Shown: positions 18,317-26,378 of the stretch, one piece after another
Numbering within the stretch: position 1 is the first letter of the stretch
Layout of the letters: every line of letters begins with the position of its first letter
Source of the DNA: Flavobacterium sp. MK4S-17
GTDB lineage: Bacteria > Bacteroidota > Bacteroidia > Flavobacteriales > Flavobacteriaceae
Direction of reading: 5' to 3'
DNA: 64,000 nt
Assembly: GCF_009848495.1 (NCBI RefSeq)
Contig: NZ_WWEP01000014.1
Span: forward strand, 44,358 to 108,357
Position numbers and translations under genes: made by a program
Notes under the pieces: generated by a model
The model's database searches: none
What the model was told of the DNA's origin: nothing
The model's input: the letters and a program-made list of their open reading frames with translations, nothing else

Positions 18317-19474
18317 TTAGGGAGTTTCCCGGTTTTCGGGCATATTTCCGTTTTCGGATGAAGGGCGGGGGCGGTTTATAGGATAGGCAGGCGGAGCAGT
18401 TGTTTTGGCTGTACTCCCTGCTGTGTTATTAATAGATTGCCCAGCCTCATTTAAAACAGGCGCAGGCTTGCCAATGGGAATGTAAATATCGGTAACCCAT
18501 TGTGATGGCTTTTTTGTTTGCTGCATGCCTGTACTGTAAACTTCAACATAGCTTCCGGAAGTATTTTCAGGCAGGTTATTTTTCCTAATATGTGCATATG
18601 CTGCGTTCCAAGCCTCTTTGAGATGAGAATAATCGCCCTTTAGGGTAGTCTTCAGCGCATTAAAGCTTTCCAGTTTGCCACCTTCAAACTCACTGCCCGG
18701 TGAGGTGAAAATTTCCTCTTTAATAGGCACACATACGGCAAACTTTGTAAAACCTTTTATAGAATCATGCTTTTTATAAAGGATAAACGGCGCGCCGTTT
18801 GTAGCAATTTTATTCTCTTTTACAAAATTGAGCAGCTTAGGGAACAGGTTAAATATCTTTCTGTTTAATCCTTCAACAGTAATAGAATCGGTATGCCCCA
18901 AATAAAAGACAGCATTTTTCTTTACCATACCCTTTACATCAATGGTATATGTGCTCAATTCATTTACCAGATAGTCATTCAGGTTGTCCAGGCTGTTCTG
19001 TAATCCTGTTTCAGTCTGGTTTTTAATATCACCATTTAAAACGGAATAAGCTTTTTCAATGAATGACAGCCTGCCTTTTACCCTTACCGTAACTTTTGTA
19101 CCATTAAGAGTGTCTTTAAATTTCCAGAAAATATCTGAATCAAGCCCATTGTTATGCGCTTTTTGAATTATGGAATCATTACCTACTGTTTTTATGGTAT
19201 GAAGTTTTCCTTCAGTATCTGCCGACTTCCAGGTAAGCTGTGTTTTGCCTGCATTTTCTGAAAAAGTATAAACCGTTGTTGTATCTGTTTCGGGGAATAA
19301 CGCCACACTTTCCCAGTTCCTATAGTCGTTTACAAAATTATAAAGTACATTTTTTGGAGCTTTAATATACTGTTCCCTTACTATGTTATATTTGCCGTCC
19401 TGTGTGGCTATAAATACAGTTAATGCAACGGCTGCAAGCAGCAATAGCAGGAATATATACTTTACAATTTTCAT
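18317..19474 (-). CDS. Membrane-anchored SRPBCC plus GyrI-like effector-binding protein
   Basis: A 385-residue protein with an N-terminal membrane helix (residues 5-24). A START-like SRPBCC domain (about 30-175; EQYIKAPKNVLYNFVNDYRN) is followed by a GyrI/AraC-effector-like ligand domain (about 205-345; IKEEIFTSPGSEFEGGKLES, WVTDIYIPIGKP). A proline- and serine-rich tail follows. The domains suggest binding of a hydrophobic small molecule outside the inner membrane; no catalytic residues are evident. It is convergent with tcdA, with a 6 bp gap. Confidence 0.75.
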   Translation of the reverse strand: MKIVKYIFLLLLLAAVALTVFIATQDGKYNIVREQYIKAPKNVLYNFVNDYRNWESVALFPETDTTTVYTFSENAGKTQLTWKSADTEGKLHTIKTVGNDSIIQKAHNNGLDSDIFWKFKDTLNGTKVTVRVKGRLSFIEKAYSVLNGDIKNQTETGLQNSLDNLNDYLVNELSTYTIDVKGMVKKNAVFYLGHTDSITVEGLNRKIFNLFPKLLNFVKENKIATNGAPFILYKKHDSIKGFTKFAVCVPIKEEIFTSPGSEFEGGKLESFNALKTTLKGDYSHLKEAWNAAYAHIRKNNLPENTSGSYVEVYSTGMQQTKKPSQWVTDIYIPIGKPAPVLNEAGQSINNTAGSTAKTTAPPAYPINRPRPSSENGNMPENRETP

Positions 19475-19537
19475 GCAGGCTGGGTTTAATGGTAGCGTAA
19501 AATTATAAATATTTCCTGTAAGTTACTAAAAAATAAA

Positions 19538-19555
19538 AAGCCCCCTGCGGGGCTT
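19538..19555 (-). terminator. Rho-independent terminator of the lpoB-like operon
   Basis: AAGCCCC and GGGGCTT form a 7-bp stem with a CTGC loop. On the minus strand a T-rich run follows. It lies 9 bp beyond the stop of the 125-aa gene. Confidence 0.8.
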
Positions 19556-19564
19556 AACTTTTAT

Positions 19565-19942
19565 TTAGTGGTCGCAATCCAAAAAGTTTTCGGGAAAGGG
19601 CGACAGGCTCACTTTATCAACCAGTATGTATATGTCTTCTTCCCTTGTAAAAACTTCAATTTCATCACTTAACTGTAAGGGGTTTAATGTTTTCCTGTGT
19701 GTGGTAATATTATACTGCTGGAGTTTATCAGTAACATGGTAATTAAAAGAAATAACTTCATTATAATCATTCCTGAACTGTATTTTCCACCTGTACTGGT
19801 TGCCGCGTTTCTTTTCTTCTTTCAGCCTGAAGGATATTTTTGAGTAACAGCTTGTTTTCTGCCACTCTTCCCAGCCGTTTTTTGTTTGTGCCCCGGCACA
19901 AACCATACCTGAAAAAAATAAAAGTATAAATAACTTGTGCAT
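19565..19942 (-). CDS. Small secreted protein, last gene of the LpoB/COG3014 operon
   Basis: I do not recognise a named family. The 125-residue protein has a signal peptide (MHKLFILLFFSGMVCAGAQ) and a predicted all-beta mature part that reads WEEWQKTSCYSKISFRL, then WKIQFRNDYNEVISFNYHVTD. This pattern resembles the C-terminal domain of the preceding COG3014-like protein (WIEAGNGVSYKMEYAVK, then KKITLKADSDKPVKVTYAVT). It starts two bases after that gene. E. coli has a 125-aa lipoprotein, YcfL, beside LpoB; the positional analogy is suggestive only. Confidence 0.7.
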   Translation of the reverse strand: MHKLFILLFFSGMVCAGAQTKNGWEEWQKTSCYSKISFRLKEEKKRGNQYRWKIQFRNDYNEVISFNYHVTDKLQQYNITTHRKTLNPLQLSDEIEVFTREEDIYILVDKVSLSPFPENFLDCDH

Positions 19943-19943
19943 A

Positions 19944-21779
19944 TTATTGGGCTTTAAAAAATGTTATGTAATAATCAGGTGTAGCCTGGTATATAAGCAT
20001 TGAGGTTTCTTCACCCGGTTTCAGCGTGTCAGAAATTTTAAAGTATTCCTTAGATGGCTGCCCATCTTCAGGAATTGTTATATAATCAGCCTGCTTAACC
20101 TCTTTCAGCTTATCACTAAAGGGCAGCTCTGTAACAGCATAAGTAACTTTTACCGGCTTATCGCTATCAGCTTTAAGAGTAATTTTTTTCTCATACATTA
20201 CATGTTCCGGCCACTGCTTAACAGCATATTCCATTTTATAGGAAACCCCATTACCTGCCTCAATCCACTGGCCGTATTTATCTGCAATTTTTTTATCTAC
20301 AACAGGAGCCGTTCCGGGACTGTTTAGTTTGCCCGGCAGTTCTTTAGGATTTTCCTGCGGCGCAAGCTGTGTGCGGCCTAAATCAAAATAATTAAGTATT
20401 TGTAGCCCGCGCTTAAACGGGATAGCTATAGTGTCTGTATCTACCACACCTTTAGGTCCATGCTTTTTAATTACAAACTTGTTAATACCTTCTTTAAGCG
20501 GAACTCGTGCATAGCTAATGGTTGCGGGCAGGGTTTGCCAGTTGCGGGTATCTGCCTTTTCGGTTAAGGCTCCGGCAGCATCTGCAGCAAATTTTATGAG
20601 TTCGCCTGCATCATTACCCAAAAGTTCTTTTCCTAATGCGCCCAAACCGGCACTTGCAGCCTTTTTAGCAGCAAAGCGCGTAACAATTTCCACTGTTTCC
20701 CTCAGCATCCTGTCCCGGAGGCATTGCCTGGCAATAGGGTAAAAATCCTGCACAAGTTCAAAATTCTCACTATAGCTGTCATTCACAAGTTCGGCACTGC
20801 TGTAGTAGCTTTCCCTTTGCCTGTATTTAGGTATGGCAATGGCATTAACGTTACCTATGTCAGTACCAAAAGGTATAGGGATAATGATTTCCTGCAATAT
20901 ATCGCCGTCCATATAGGAGCCGTAAAAAATACCACCCCCGCCTGATGCCGTAATTACAATCTGGTCTTTGGCGGGGCCCATGCCGTTTTCCCAAAATATG
21001 ATTGCCTCGCCCTGCGGACGGTTTCCTTCGGGAATAATCATGCCAAATTCTTTTGCGTAAGCATTGTATTCCTCTTTAAATCCCATAGCCCAGGCAGTGC
21101 GCAATACATCTTTTTTTAATTGTTGGGGTATGGTGACACCAAAATACTCACCTTTATTTTTGCTGTATATTTCCTTTGCATTCCTATAGGCAATAAAGGC
21201 ATTATTAATATCGCCCACCGACTCGTAAATTATGCCCTGCAGTATATGAGAAAAGGCATCTTCACTGTAACGGTTTTTATTTTCCTTATATTTTTCATTA
21301 AGCTCGTACAGTTTTATATTTATCCTTTTGGCTTCTACAAGTGCCTCATTGGGCTGGCCTAAAAGAAAGTAATTGAGTGCCTTATAATAATGTATGGTAA
21401 CCTTTTCAAAATCCTCACCTTTATAAGTAGTGGCCATTGGGTTGGTTAGCTTGGCAGCTACGGCCTGCCCTGCCTTGGTTTTTATCCTGTCATCTATCAT
21501 TATATAGGCCTGTTCCAGTAACTTGTTACTTTCCTCATAGTTGCCTAACAGATGTTCGGTTTTACCTTTTTCCAGTAGATACAAAAGCCTGTTCCTGTCC
21601 TTTTTCAGGAATTTATTTTTTTCTATACTGGAAACGGCTTTTTTAAAGTTGCCGTTATACAGGTCGGTTTCAATTTCAGTAGTTTTATAATTGTATGTAC
21701 CGCATGACTGAAATATGACCAATAGCAATAACAGCACAACTTTGCCAATAACCGCAAAGGTGTTTGTAGTTGTTTTCAT
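19944..21779 (-). CDS. COG3014-like envelope lipoprotein with TPR-like N-terminal half
   Basis: A 611-residue lipoprotein (lipobox FQSCG near residue 26). The first 230 residues are helical TPR-like repeats (YNGNFKKAVSSIEKN, YYKALNYFLLGQPNEALVEA, AFSHILQGIIYESVGDINNAF). A middle domain follows, with VITASGGGGIFYGSYMDGD and a glycine/alanine-rich stretch near 370-400, then a C-terminal beta domain from about 500. COG3014 proteins neighbour LpoB homologues and are thought to act in cell-envelope assembly. The order here is lpoB-like, COG3014-like, small secreted protein, with short gaps. Confidence 0.75.
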   Translation of the reverse strand: MKTTTNTFAVIGKVVLLLLLVIFQSCGTYNYKTTEIETDLYNGNFKKAVSSIEKNKFLKKDRNRLLYLLEKGKTEHLLGNYEESNKLLEQAYIMIDDRIKTKAGQAVAAKLTNPMATTYKGEDFEKVTIHYYKALNYFLLGQPNEALVEAKRINIKLYELNEKYKENKNRYSEDAFSHILQGIIYESVGDINNAFIAYRNAKEIYSKNKGEYFGVTIPQQLKKDVLRTAWAMGFKEEYNAYAKEFGMIIPEGNRPQGEAIIFWENGMGPAKDQIVITASGGGGIFYGSYMDGDILQEIIIPIPFGTDIGNVNAIAIPKYRQRESYYSSAELVNDSYSENFELVQDFYPIARQCLRDRMLRETVEIVTRFAAKKAASAGLGALGKELLGNDAGELIKFAADAAGALTEKADTRNWQTLPATISYARVPLKEGINKFVIKKHGPKGVVDTDTIAIPFKRGLQILNYFDLGRTQLAPQENPKELPGKLNSPGTAPVVDKKIADKYGQWIEAGNGVSYKMEYAVKQWPEHVMYEKKITLKADSDKPVKVTYAVTELPFSDKLKEVKQADYITIPEDGQPSKEYFKISDTLKPGEETSMLIYQATPDYYITFFKAQ

Positions 21780-21801
21780 ATATGGACAGGAAGGTTAGCT
21801 G

Positions 21802-22404
21802 TTACAGTTTTTTACCAATGTATTTCTTGATTTTTTTATCGCCTATCCAAACTTTATCATTTGTTTGTATGTTGGTAAGCTCAAGGTCAATCTGGTAATA
21901 AATTGTTTTTTCTTTTGAATATTGGTCAACTATCGAGTTAACAGTACCCTGCAGCATAAAATCGGCACCGTTTTCAAGCCCGAATTTTTTCATTGTGGAT
22001 TGAGATGCATTATTTTGCTGGTCGGCACGTTCTGCCCTTATTTCTTCACGCATGCCACCGGCCTGAACAAGTTTCATCCTGCCAGAATTAATGATAGCCT
22101 TTTCTATATCTTTAGAAAAAGTTTCGGTTGCAATATGCTCGTGTGATTTATTGGTAATCATACCAACAATAATAACCGGCTTTTTACCACCGTTTTCAGC
22201 AGCATAAGTGCTATACCAGGAGTGCTCCATTAACTCGGCTGTAATTTCCTCTGCAGTAAGCCTTGAATCAGTATCGTTCCAGCGTCCGCTAAGGTCTATT
22301 ACAGTGTTTTCATTCACTCGCTGTACATTGTGTGATGAGCATGCAGATAGTGTTGCTGTAGCAATAGCAAGGGCTGCAAACAGTGGTAATGTTTTTGTTT
22401 TCAT
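21802..22404 (-). CDS. LpoB-like outer-membrane lipoprotein (penicillin-binding protein activator)
   Basis: A 200-residue lipoprotein (lipobox ATLSACSS near residue 22) of the LpoB/YcfM family. In enterobacteria LpoB stimulates the bifunctional peptidoglycan synthase PBP1B from the outer membrane. Family features are VIDLSGRWNDTDSR, KPVIIVGMITNKSHEHI, TFSKDIEKAIINSGRMKLV, GADFMLQGTVNSIVDQ and the C-terminal VWIGDKKIKKYI. It is the first gene of a three-gene minus-strand operon. Whether the PBP-activator role holds in flavobacteria is inference. Confidence 0.8.
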   Translation of the reverse strand: MKTKTLPLFAALAIATATLSACSSHNVQRVNENTVIDLSGRWNDTDSRLTAEEITAELMEHSWYSTYAAENGGKKPVIIVGMITNKSHEHIATETFSKDIEKAIINSGRMKLVQAGGMREEIRAERADQQNNASQSTMKKFGLENGADFMLQGTVNSIVDQYSKEKTIYYQIDLELTNIQTNDKVWIGDKKIKKYIGKKL

Positions 22405-22514
22405 GTTCGTTATTGATTAATGTTTAATTATTGATTCAAGTTAAAATTATAACTTTAATTTCACATTTACAAAGAGCATGCCAATTAACAGGAGTAACAT
22501 TACTAAAAAGAAAA

Positions 22515-22662
22515 ATACCCCTTACTAAGGGGTATTCATGCTAAACCAACTACTCAAATTAATAATATGGGATTACTAATCTGTAGCTATAAAAAAAGCA
22601 AACTACACCCTGCAAATATGAGGGACTTATAAAAACAAAAAAATACCCAATACTGAGTATTT
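22515..22662 (-). terminator. Two hairpins in the 285-bp gap between the response regulator and lpoB-like genes
   Basis: ATACCCCTTA/TAAGGGGTAT with a one-base centre lies at 22515-22535, and AATACT/AGTATT at 22649-22661 inside a larger AAATAC/GTATTT stem. Both are downstream of the response-regulator stop on the minus strand, with A-runs on the plus strand behind them. The gap contains no convincing gene. Confidence 0.5.
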
Positions 22663-22689
22663 TCATTCAAAGTATTATATGGTAACAAA

Positions 22690-23307
22690 TTAAAAATCAT
22701 ATTTTTTCTCCATTGCATAGCGCAATAGCTCGCTTTTGCCTTGTAGGTTAAGCTTTCTTAATATATTTTTCCTGTGGGTATCAACTGTAGTTTTTCCTAT
22801 AAAAAGCTCCTCGGCTATTTCCAAAGATGTTTTACCGAGCCCTATCAGTTTTACAATTTCCATTTCGCGTTTACTTAATGGTATATCATCACTCCCGTTT
22901 TTGGGGCTATCTGACCGTTTTATTGAAGCATCAAAATATGTTTCGCCGTTCATTACCGCCCTTATGGCCTCAAGTACAATTTTTAATGAAGCATTTTTCA
23001 TTATATAACCCGATGCGCCGGCATCCACCATTTGTGCTATAGCCTCATCCTGTTCAAACATGCTGAAGGCAATAACTTTACATCCCGGATATTCGGCTGT
23101 TATATACCTTGTAGCGGTAATACCGTCCATTTTAGGCATTCGTATATCTGTAAGCACAATATCCGGTTTTTGTGTTTTTACAATTTCCAGCAGGTGTTCC
23201 CCGTCATTGGCTTCGCCCACAACTTTAATATCATTTTCATATTCAAGGAAAACCTTTATACCGTCTATAAGCGACTGGTGGTCTTCGGCTATTACTAAAT
23301 TTATCAT
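22690..23307 (-). CDS. NarL/FixJ-type response regulator
   Basis: A 205-residue two-component regulator. The receiver domain occupies residues 1-120, with the acidic pair AEDH near residue 9, the phospho-acceptor Asp in PDIVLTDIRMPKMDG near residue 54, and a conserved Lys in YIMKNASLK. A LuxR-type HTH at about 140-200 reads LSKREMEIVKLIGLGKTS and IAEELFIGKTTVDTHRKNI. Its start overlaps the kinase stop by 4 bp, so the pair is co-translated. The target genes are not evident. Confidence 0.92.
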   Translation of the reverse strand: MINLVIAEDHQSLIDGIKVFLEYENDIKVVGEANDGEHLLEIVKTQKPDIVLTDIRMPKMDGITATRYITAEYPGCKVIAFSMFEQDEAIAQMVDAGASGYIMKNASLKIVLEAIRAVMNGETYFDASIKRSDSPKNGSDDIPLSKREMEIVKLIGLGKTSLEIAEELFIGKTTVDTHRKNILRKLNLQGKSELLRYAMEKKYDF

Positions 23308-25088
23308 ACCGGTAAATCTATTATAATGGTTGTACCCTGTCCGGGTGTTGAATCTACTGTAAAAGTTCCTTCCATTTGCTCCACTTTGCGCATAATTGTG
23401 TTTATACCCATACCATCTGCCTTACGGAGTTTTGAAACAGGGAAACCAACTCCGTTATCTTCAATAATAATATTTATATTATCATCATGGTGTGTCAACT
23501 GTACCGAAGCTTCTGTAGCCTGCGAGTGTTTTATAATATTTGTGGCAAGTTCCTGAACCATCCTAAAGATAGTAATTTCCAGTGCATTTTCCAGCCTTTC
23601 ATTAAACCCAAAAGATATAAAATCCATTTTAAGCTTGCCGGGTACTGATATTTTTTCTGCCAGTTTTTTAAGTGCGGGTATTAAACCTTCATTAGCAAAA
23701 ACCCCTGCATTTTTTGCGTGTGCAATGCGCCTTACCCTTTGGTAAGCCTCAGCAATTAAATCATCTGTTTTTTGGTACAGGCCCTCGTTTTCCGTAATAT
23801 CGTTTTTCCTCATCCTTAAATGCTCAAAATTAAGTTTTAATGTTGCCAGCATACTGCCCAGGTTATCATGAAGGTCATTAGCTATACGCTGCCTTTCTTT
23901 TTCCTGGCCTTCCAGCATAATGTCTATACTGCTCAATTCATATTCCTTTAAAGCCTTTTCCAGTTTCTGCTGCTCTATAAGTTTTTCCTGGTGCAGTATT
24001 TTTTCCTTACGCCTGGAGTTTTTTACTAAAAGGAAGCCTATAACCACACTGGCAATAAGCAGCCCAAAAAAAGTATACAGCAATACTTTGCCTATTTTTA
24101 TATTTCCTTTTAATATTTCGTTTTCAAGCTCTTTTTCCTTGGTGCGGTATTTGGTTTCTATATTGTTTAAGGCTATGTTTTGTTCGGTAACATTAATGCT
24201 GTCAGCCAGTTGTTTTACTGCCAGCAGGCTTTCATAGGCATTTTTATAATCATTTTTTGCTGCATAATTCTTATACAGCCCTTCATAGATTATTTGTTTA
24301 GATTTAAGGAAAAGGTTTGAAATTGGCAGGCTGTCTGCCGTTTTTAGTAAATCTATAGCCTTGTCATATTCTTTTTTATGGTAATAGGATGAAGCGCGGT
24401 TAAGGTAATTATGGTAAAGGTATTCCGGGTCATTACCGCTTTCGCGGATAATTGCCAAATCTTTTTCAAGATAATACAGCCCTGAATCCGGCTGGTGCAG
24501 GCTTTCATTATACAGGTTGGCAATGTTATTATAAATAGCCGACTTTATTACTTTATTATCAGTCCTGTTGATATAATTTAATGCCTTATGGTAGTATTTC
24601 AGGCTCAGGTCATAATCCTGCTCATCCAGCATAAACATAGCAAGGTTGCCGTAGCCACGCGCCAGTTTAACAGGATTGTCCAATTTTTCTACATAAGCCA
24701 CATACTCTTTAATGTATTTAGAGTAATTTATTGTGTTGTTTTCCTGCGCCTGGAGCAGATAAGCTATTTTTAGGTTCAAATCCATAGCACGGTTAAGGCT
24801 GTCTGCCTCTTTAAACAATTTACGTGCTATAAGGAATTGTTGAAAGGCAAGGTCTTCATTACTGTTATTATATAAAATATTCCCTTTAAGATAACAGTAC
24901 AGGGCTTTTTCTGGTTTGTTTAAAGCCGTTGTATCTATGTTGTTGAGTTTTTCCTGTGCCTCATCATAATTTTCTGCCTTTAACTCATTTTCAATAGTTA
25001 ATAATTGCGGGAAATACTGGGAATAAACAGTGCCTGCCAATAGAATACAGGCAGGCACTAAAAGTTTTTTAATAATAACTGATAGCAT
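23304..25088 (-). CDS. Sensor histidine kinase with periplasmic TPR domain
   Basis: A 594-residue sensor. It has an N-terminal signal/anchor, about 300 residues of TPR repeats (ARGYGNLAMFMLDEQDYDLS, YHKALNYINRTDN, YDKAIDLLKTADS), a membrane helix near 330-350 (VLLYTFFGLLIASVVIGFLL), a short coiled coil, a HisKA_3 domain with phospho-His in QRIANDLHDNLGS near residue 402, and an HATPase with ELATNIIKHSQA and IEDNGVGFPVSKL. The TPR region probably senses a peptide or envelope protein. It is coupled to the response regulator and lies 5 bp after an unknown gene. Confidence 0.9.
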   Translation of the reverse strand: MLSVIIKKLLVPACILLAGTVYSQYFPQLLTIENELKAENYDEAQEKLNNIDTTALNKPEKALYCYLKGNILYNNSNEDLAFQQFLIARKLFKEADSLNRAMDLNLKIAYLLQAQENNTINYSKYIKEYVAYVEKLDNPVKLARGYGNLAMFMLDEQDYDLSLKYYHKALNYINRTDNKVIKSAIYNNIANLYNESLHQPDSGLYYLEKDLAIIRESGNDPEYLYHNYLNRASSYYHKKEYDKAIDLLKTADSLPISNLFLKSKQIIYEGLYKNYAAKNDYKNAYESLLAVKQLADSINVTEQNIALNNIETKYRTKEKELENEILKGNIKIGKVLLYTFFGLLIASVVIGFLLVKNSRRKEKILHQEKLIEQQKLEKALKEYELSSIDIMLEGQEKERQRIANDLHDNLGSMLATLKLNFEHLRMRKNDITENEGLYQKTDDLIAEAYQRVRRIAHAKNAGVFANEGLIPALKKLAEKISVPGKLKMDFISFGFNERLENALEITIFRMVQELATNIIKHSQATEASVQLTHHDDNINIIIEDNGVGFPVSKLRKADGMGINTIMRKVEQMEGTFTVDSTPGQGTTIIIDLPV

Positions 25089-25093
25089 TTATA

Positions 25094-25585
25094 TTATATG
25101 GGCCTTAAAGTTCCTAAACCAAATTTTCTCGGAGCCAGTCCCGGCCCTTTTATACAATCAATAAAATCTTTTAAATCTGTTCCTGTAAAACTAATATCAT
25201 CATGATATTGCTTAATCATATCCTCAAGGTCAAATTCATCATCATGCATAACCATTACCAATATGTCGCTATTTAGTTTTAAGTCTTCTCTTGTAGTAGG
25301 CCTGTTTATTTCTGTAATATCTGTAGAGGTACTGGAAAAATCAATATCCGTTACTTTCAGGCTTATATTTCTTAAATCAGGGTATAGCGTTAAGTTCGGA
25401 TCAGGTTCAACACCACTCATACTCATTTCAATTACTAAAAAATCTGGCCCGCCAATTTTAGTAAAATTGTAAATGTTTTTAAAGTCTGGCACACATTCCG
25501 GTACATTAGGTAATACTGTATGGTATGTTGCTTTTTTACTGTATAAAGAATAGCCGCCTATTCCTGAATAGATAATTTCAAACAT
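25094..25585 (-). CDS. Unknown 163-aa protein leading the histidine kinase operon
   Basis: I do not recognise this protein. It has no signal peptide or membrane helix. It begins MFEIIYSGIGGYSLYSKKA, has an acidic C-terminal half (DILVMVMHDDEFDLEDMIKQ) and ends APRKFGLGTLRPI. Its stop is five bases from the histidine-kinase start, and a leader of about 110 bp precedes it, so it appears to be the first gene of the three-gene unit. It may modulate, or be regulated with, the two-component pair; that is inference from position. Confidence 0.65.
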   Translation of the reverse strand: MFEIIYSGIGGYSLYSKKATYHTVLPNVPECVPDFKNIYNFTKIGGPDFLVIEMSMSGVEPDPNLTLYPDLRNISLKVTDIDFSSTSTDITEINRPTTREDLKLNSDILVMVMHDDEFDLEDMIKQYHDDISFTGTDLKDFIDCIKGPGLAPRKFGLGTLRPI

Positions 25586-25639
25586 ATTTGTTGGTTTTAA
25601 TAGTTAATAATTACAAAATTGAGGAGATTAATATAAAAA

Positions 25640-25663
25640 AAAATCCCCATCAGTGGGGATTTT
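25640..25663 (-). terminator. Terminator after the 62-aa membrane protein gene
   Basis: AAAATCCCCA and TGGGGATTTT form a perfect 10-bp stem with a TCAG loop. On the minus strand the transcript runs into Ts from the A-run at 25634-25640. Confidence 0.75.
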
Positions 25664-25694
25664 AAGAAATAAAATTTTAAGAAAGTATTAACAA

Positions 25695-25883
25695 TTATTC
25701 TTTCAGGTATTTTTTTACAACAAAAAGCAATCCTATAAAAATAAGGAAGGCAACCAATATCCAGTAACTGCCTTTATAGTATTTTTTATGAAGTTTAAGG
25801 TCTTTACGGTAAACATATATCATTACACCAATAAATACAATAATAAAGCATAGTGCGAAAATAATCTGGCCCTGGGTAAACAT
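25695..25883 (-). CDS. Small two-helix membrane protein
   Basis: A 62-residue protein with two membrane helices (residues 3-24, GQIIFALCFIIVFIGVMIYV; residues 41-57, WILVAFLIFIGLLFVV) joined by a basic loop (YRKDLKLHKKYYKGS). The frame stays open up to a TTG at 25901, but that TTG is part of a consensus -7 box. The ATG complement at 25881-25883 (MFTQGQ) is therefore taken as start. The function is unknown; similar tiny membrane proteins are common in flavobacteria. Confidence 0.7.
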   Translation of the reverse strand: MFTQGQIIFALCFIIVFIGVMIYVYRKDLKLHKKYYKGSYWILVAFLIFIGLLFVVKKYLKE

Positions 25884-25898
25884 GTTGAAATCTTTTTG

Positions 25899-25906
25899 CA
25901 AAGCTA
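25899..25906 (-). promoter_or_regulatory. Candidate -7 box of the small membrane protein gene
   Basis: The minus strand reads TAGCTTTG, a full match to TAnnTTTG, 15 bp before the ATG at 25883. It decides the start codon, because the only upstream alternative (TTG) lies inside the box. Confidence 0.5.
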
Positions 25907-25960
25907 CAACATGCGCCTGTATTTTTATAATAATTTTAAACCAACCAAATTATTAATACC

Positions 25961-26347
25961 ATGAAAAAGCAACTTGAAGCAGTAAAGGAGTTTCATTCCT
26001 CTTTTGGGCTTGGTATAAGCGAAGTGCCTAAGGCAGATTTAGGAGAAGCAATAAACCTGCTGCGCTATAACCTGATGAAAGAAGAAAATGAAGAATACCT
26101 CGAGGCTGTACAAAACAATGATATTGTAGAGATTGCAGATGCCCTGGGCGATATGCTGTATATTTTATGCGGTACTATAATTGAACATGGTCTTCAGCAC
26201 AAAATAGAAGAGGTTTTTGATGAAATACAAAGAAGCAATATGAGCAAGCTTGGGCACGACGGCAAACCAATATACAGGGAGGATGGAAAAGTAATGAAAG
26301 GCCCCAACTACTTTAAGCCTGATTTTACCAAAATACTGGAATATTAA
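25961..26347 (+). CDS. MazG-like/PRA-PH nucleoside triphosphate pyrophosphohydrolase
   Basis: A 128-residue all-alpha NTP pyrophosphohydrolase. The metal-binding helices show LMKEENEEYLEAV (E-E-x-x-E pattern) near residue 40 and EIADALGDMLYIL near residue 57, as in the MazG/HisE superfamily. The tail reads GKPIYREDGKVMKGPNYF, typical of the family that cleaves dATP or noncanonical nucleotides. It probably acts as a housekeeping or nucleotide-sanitising enzyme. It is convergent with ilvE across a shared terminator. Confidence 0.82.
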   Translation: MKKQLEAVKEFHSSFGLGISEVPKADLGEAINLLRYNLMKEENEEYLEAVQNNDIVEIADALGDMLYILCGTIIEHGLQHKIEEVFDEIQRSNMSKLGHDGKPIYREDGKVMKGPNYFKPDFTKILEY

Positions 26348-26378
26348 AAAAGCCGCTGTATTTACAGCGGCTTTTTTT
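26346..26378. terminator. Bidirectional terminator between the MazG-like gene and ilvE
   Basis: GCCGCTGTA (26352-26360) and TACAGCGGC (26363-26371) form a strong stem, with an A-run before and a T-run after. It serves both convergent genes. Confidence 0.9.

Noticed and set aside
22405..22689. Hidden small gene in the 285-bp gap
   Set aside because: Only short frames without ribosome-binding context are present. The gap holds hairpins and AT-rich sequence.
25884..25901. TTG start of the small membrane protein
   Set aside because: The TTG is part of the TAGCTTTG promoter box.
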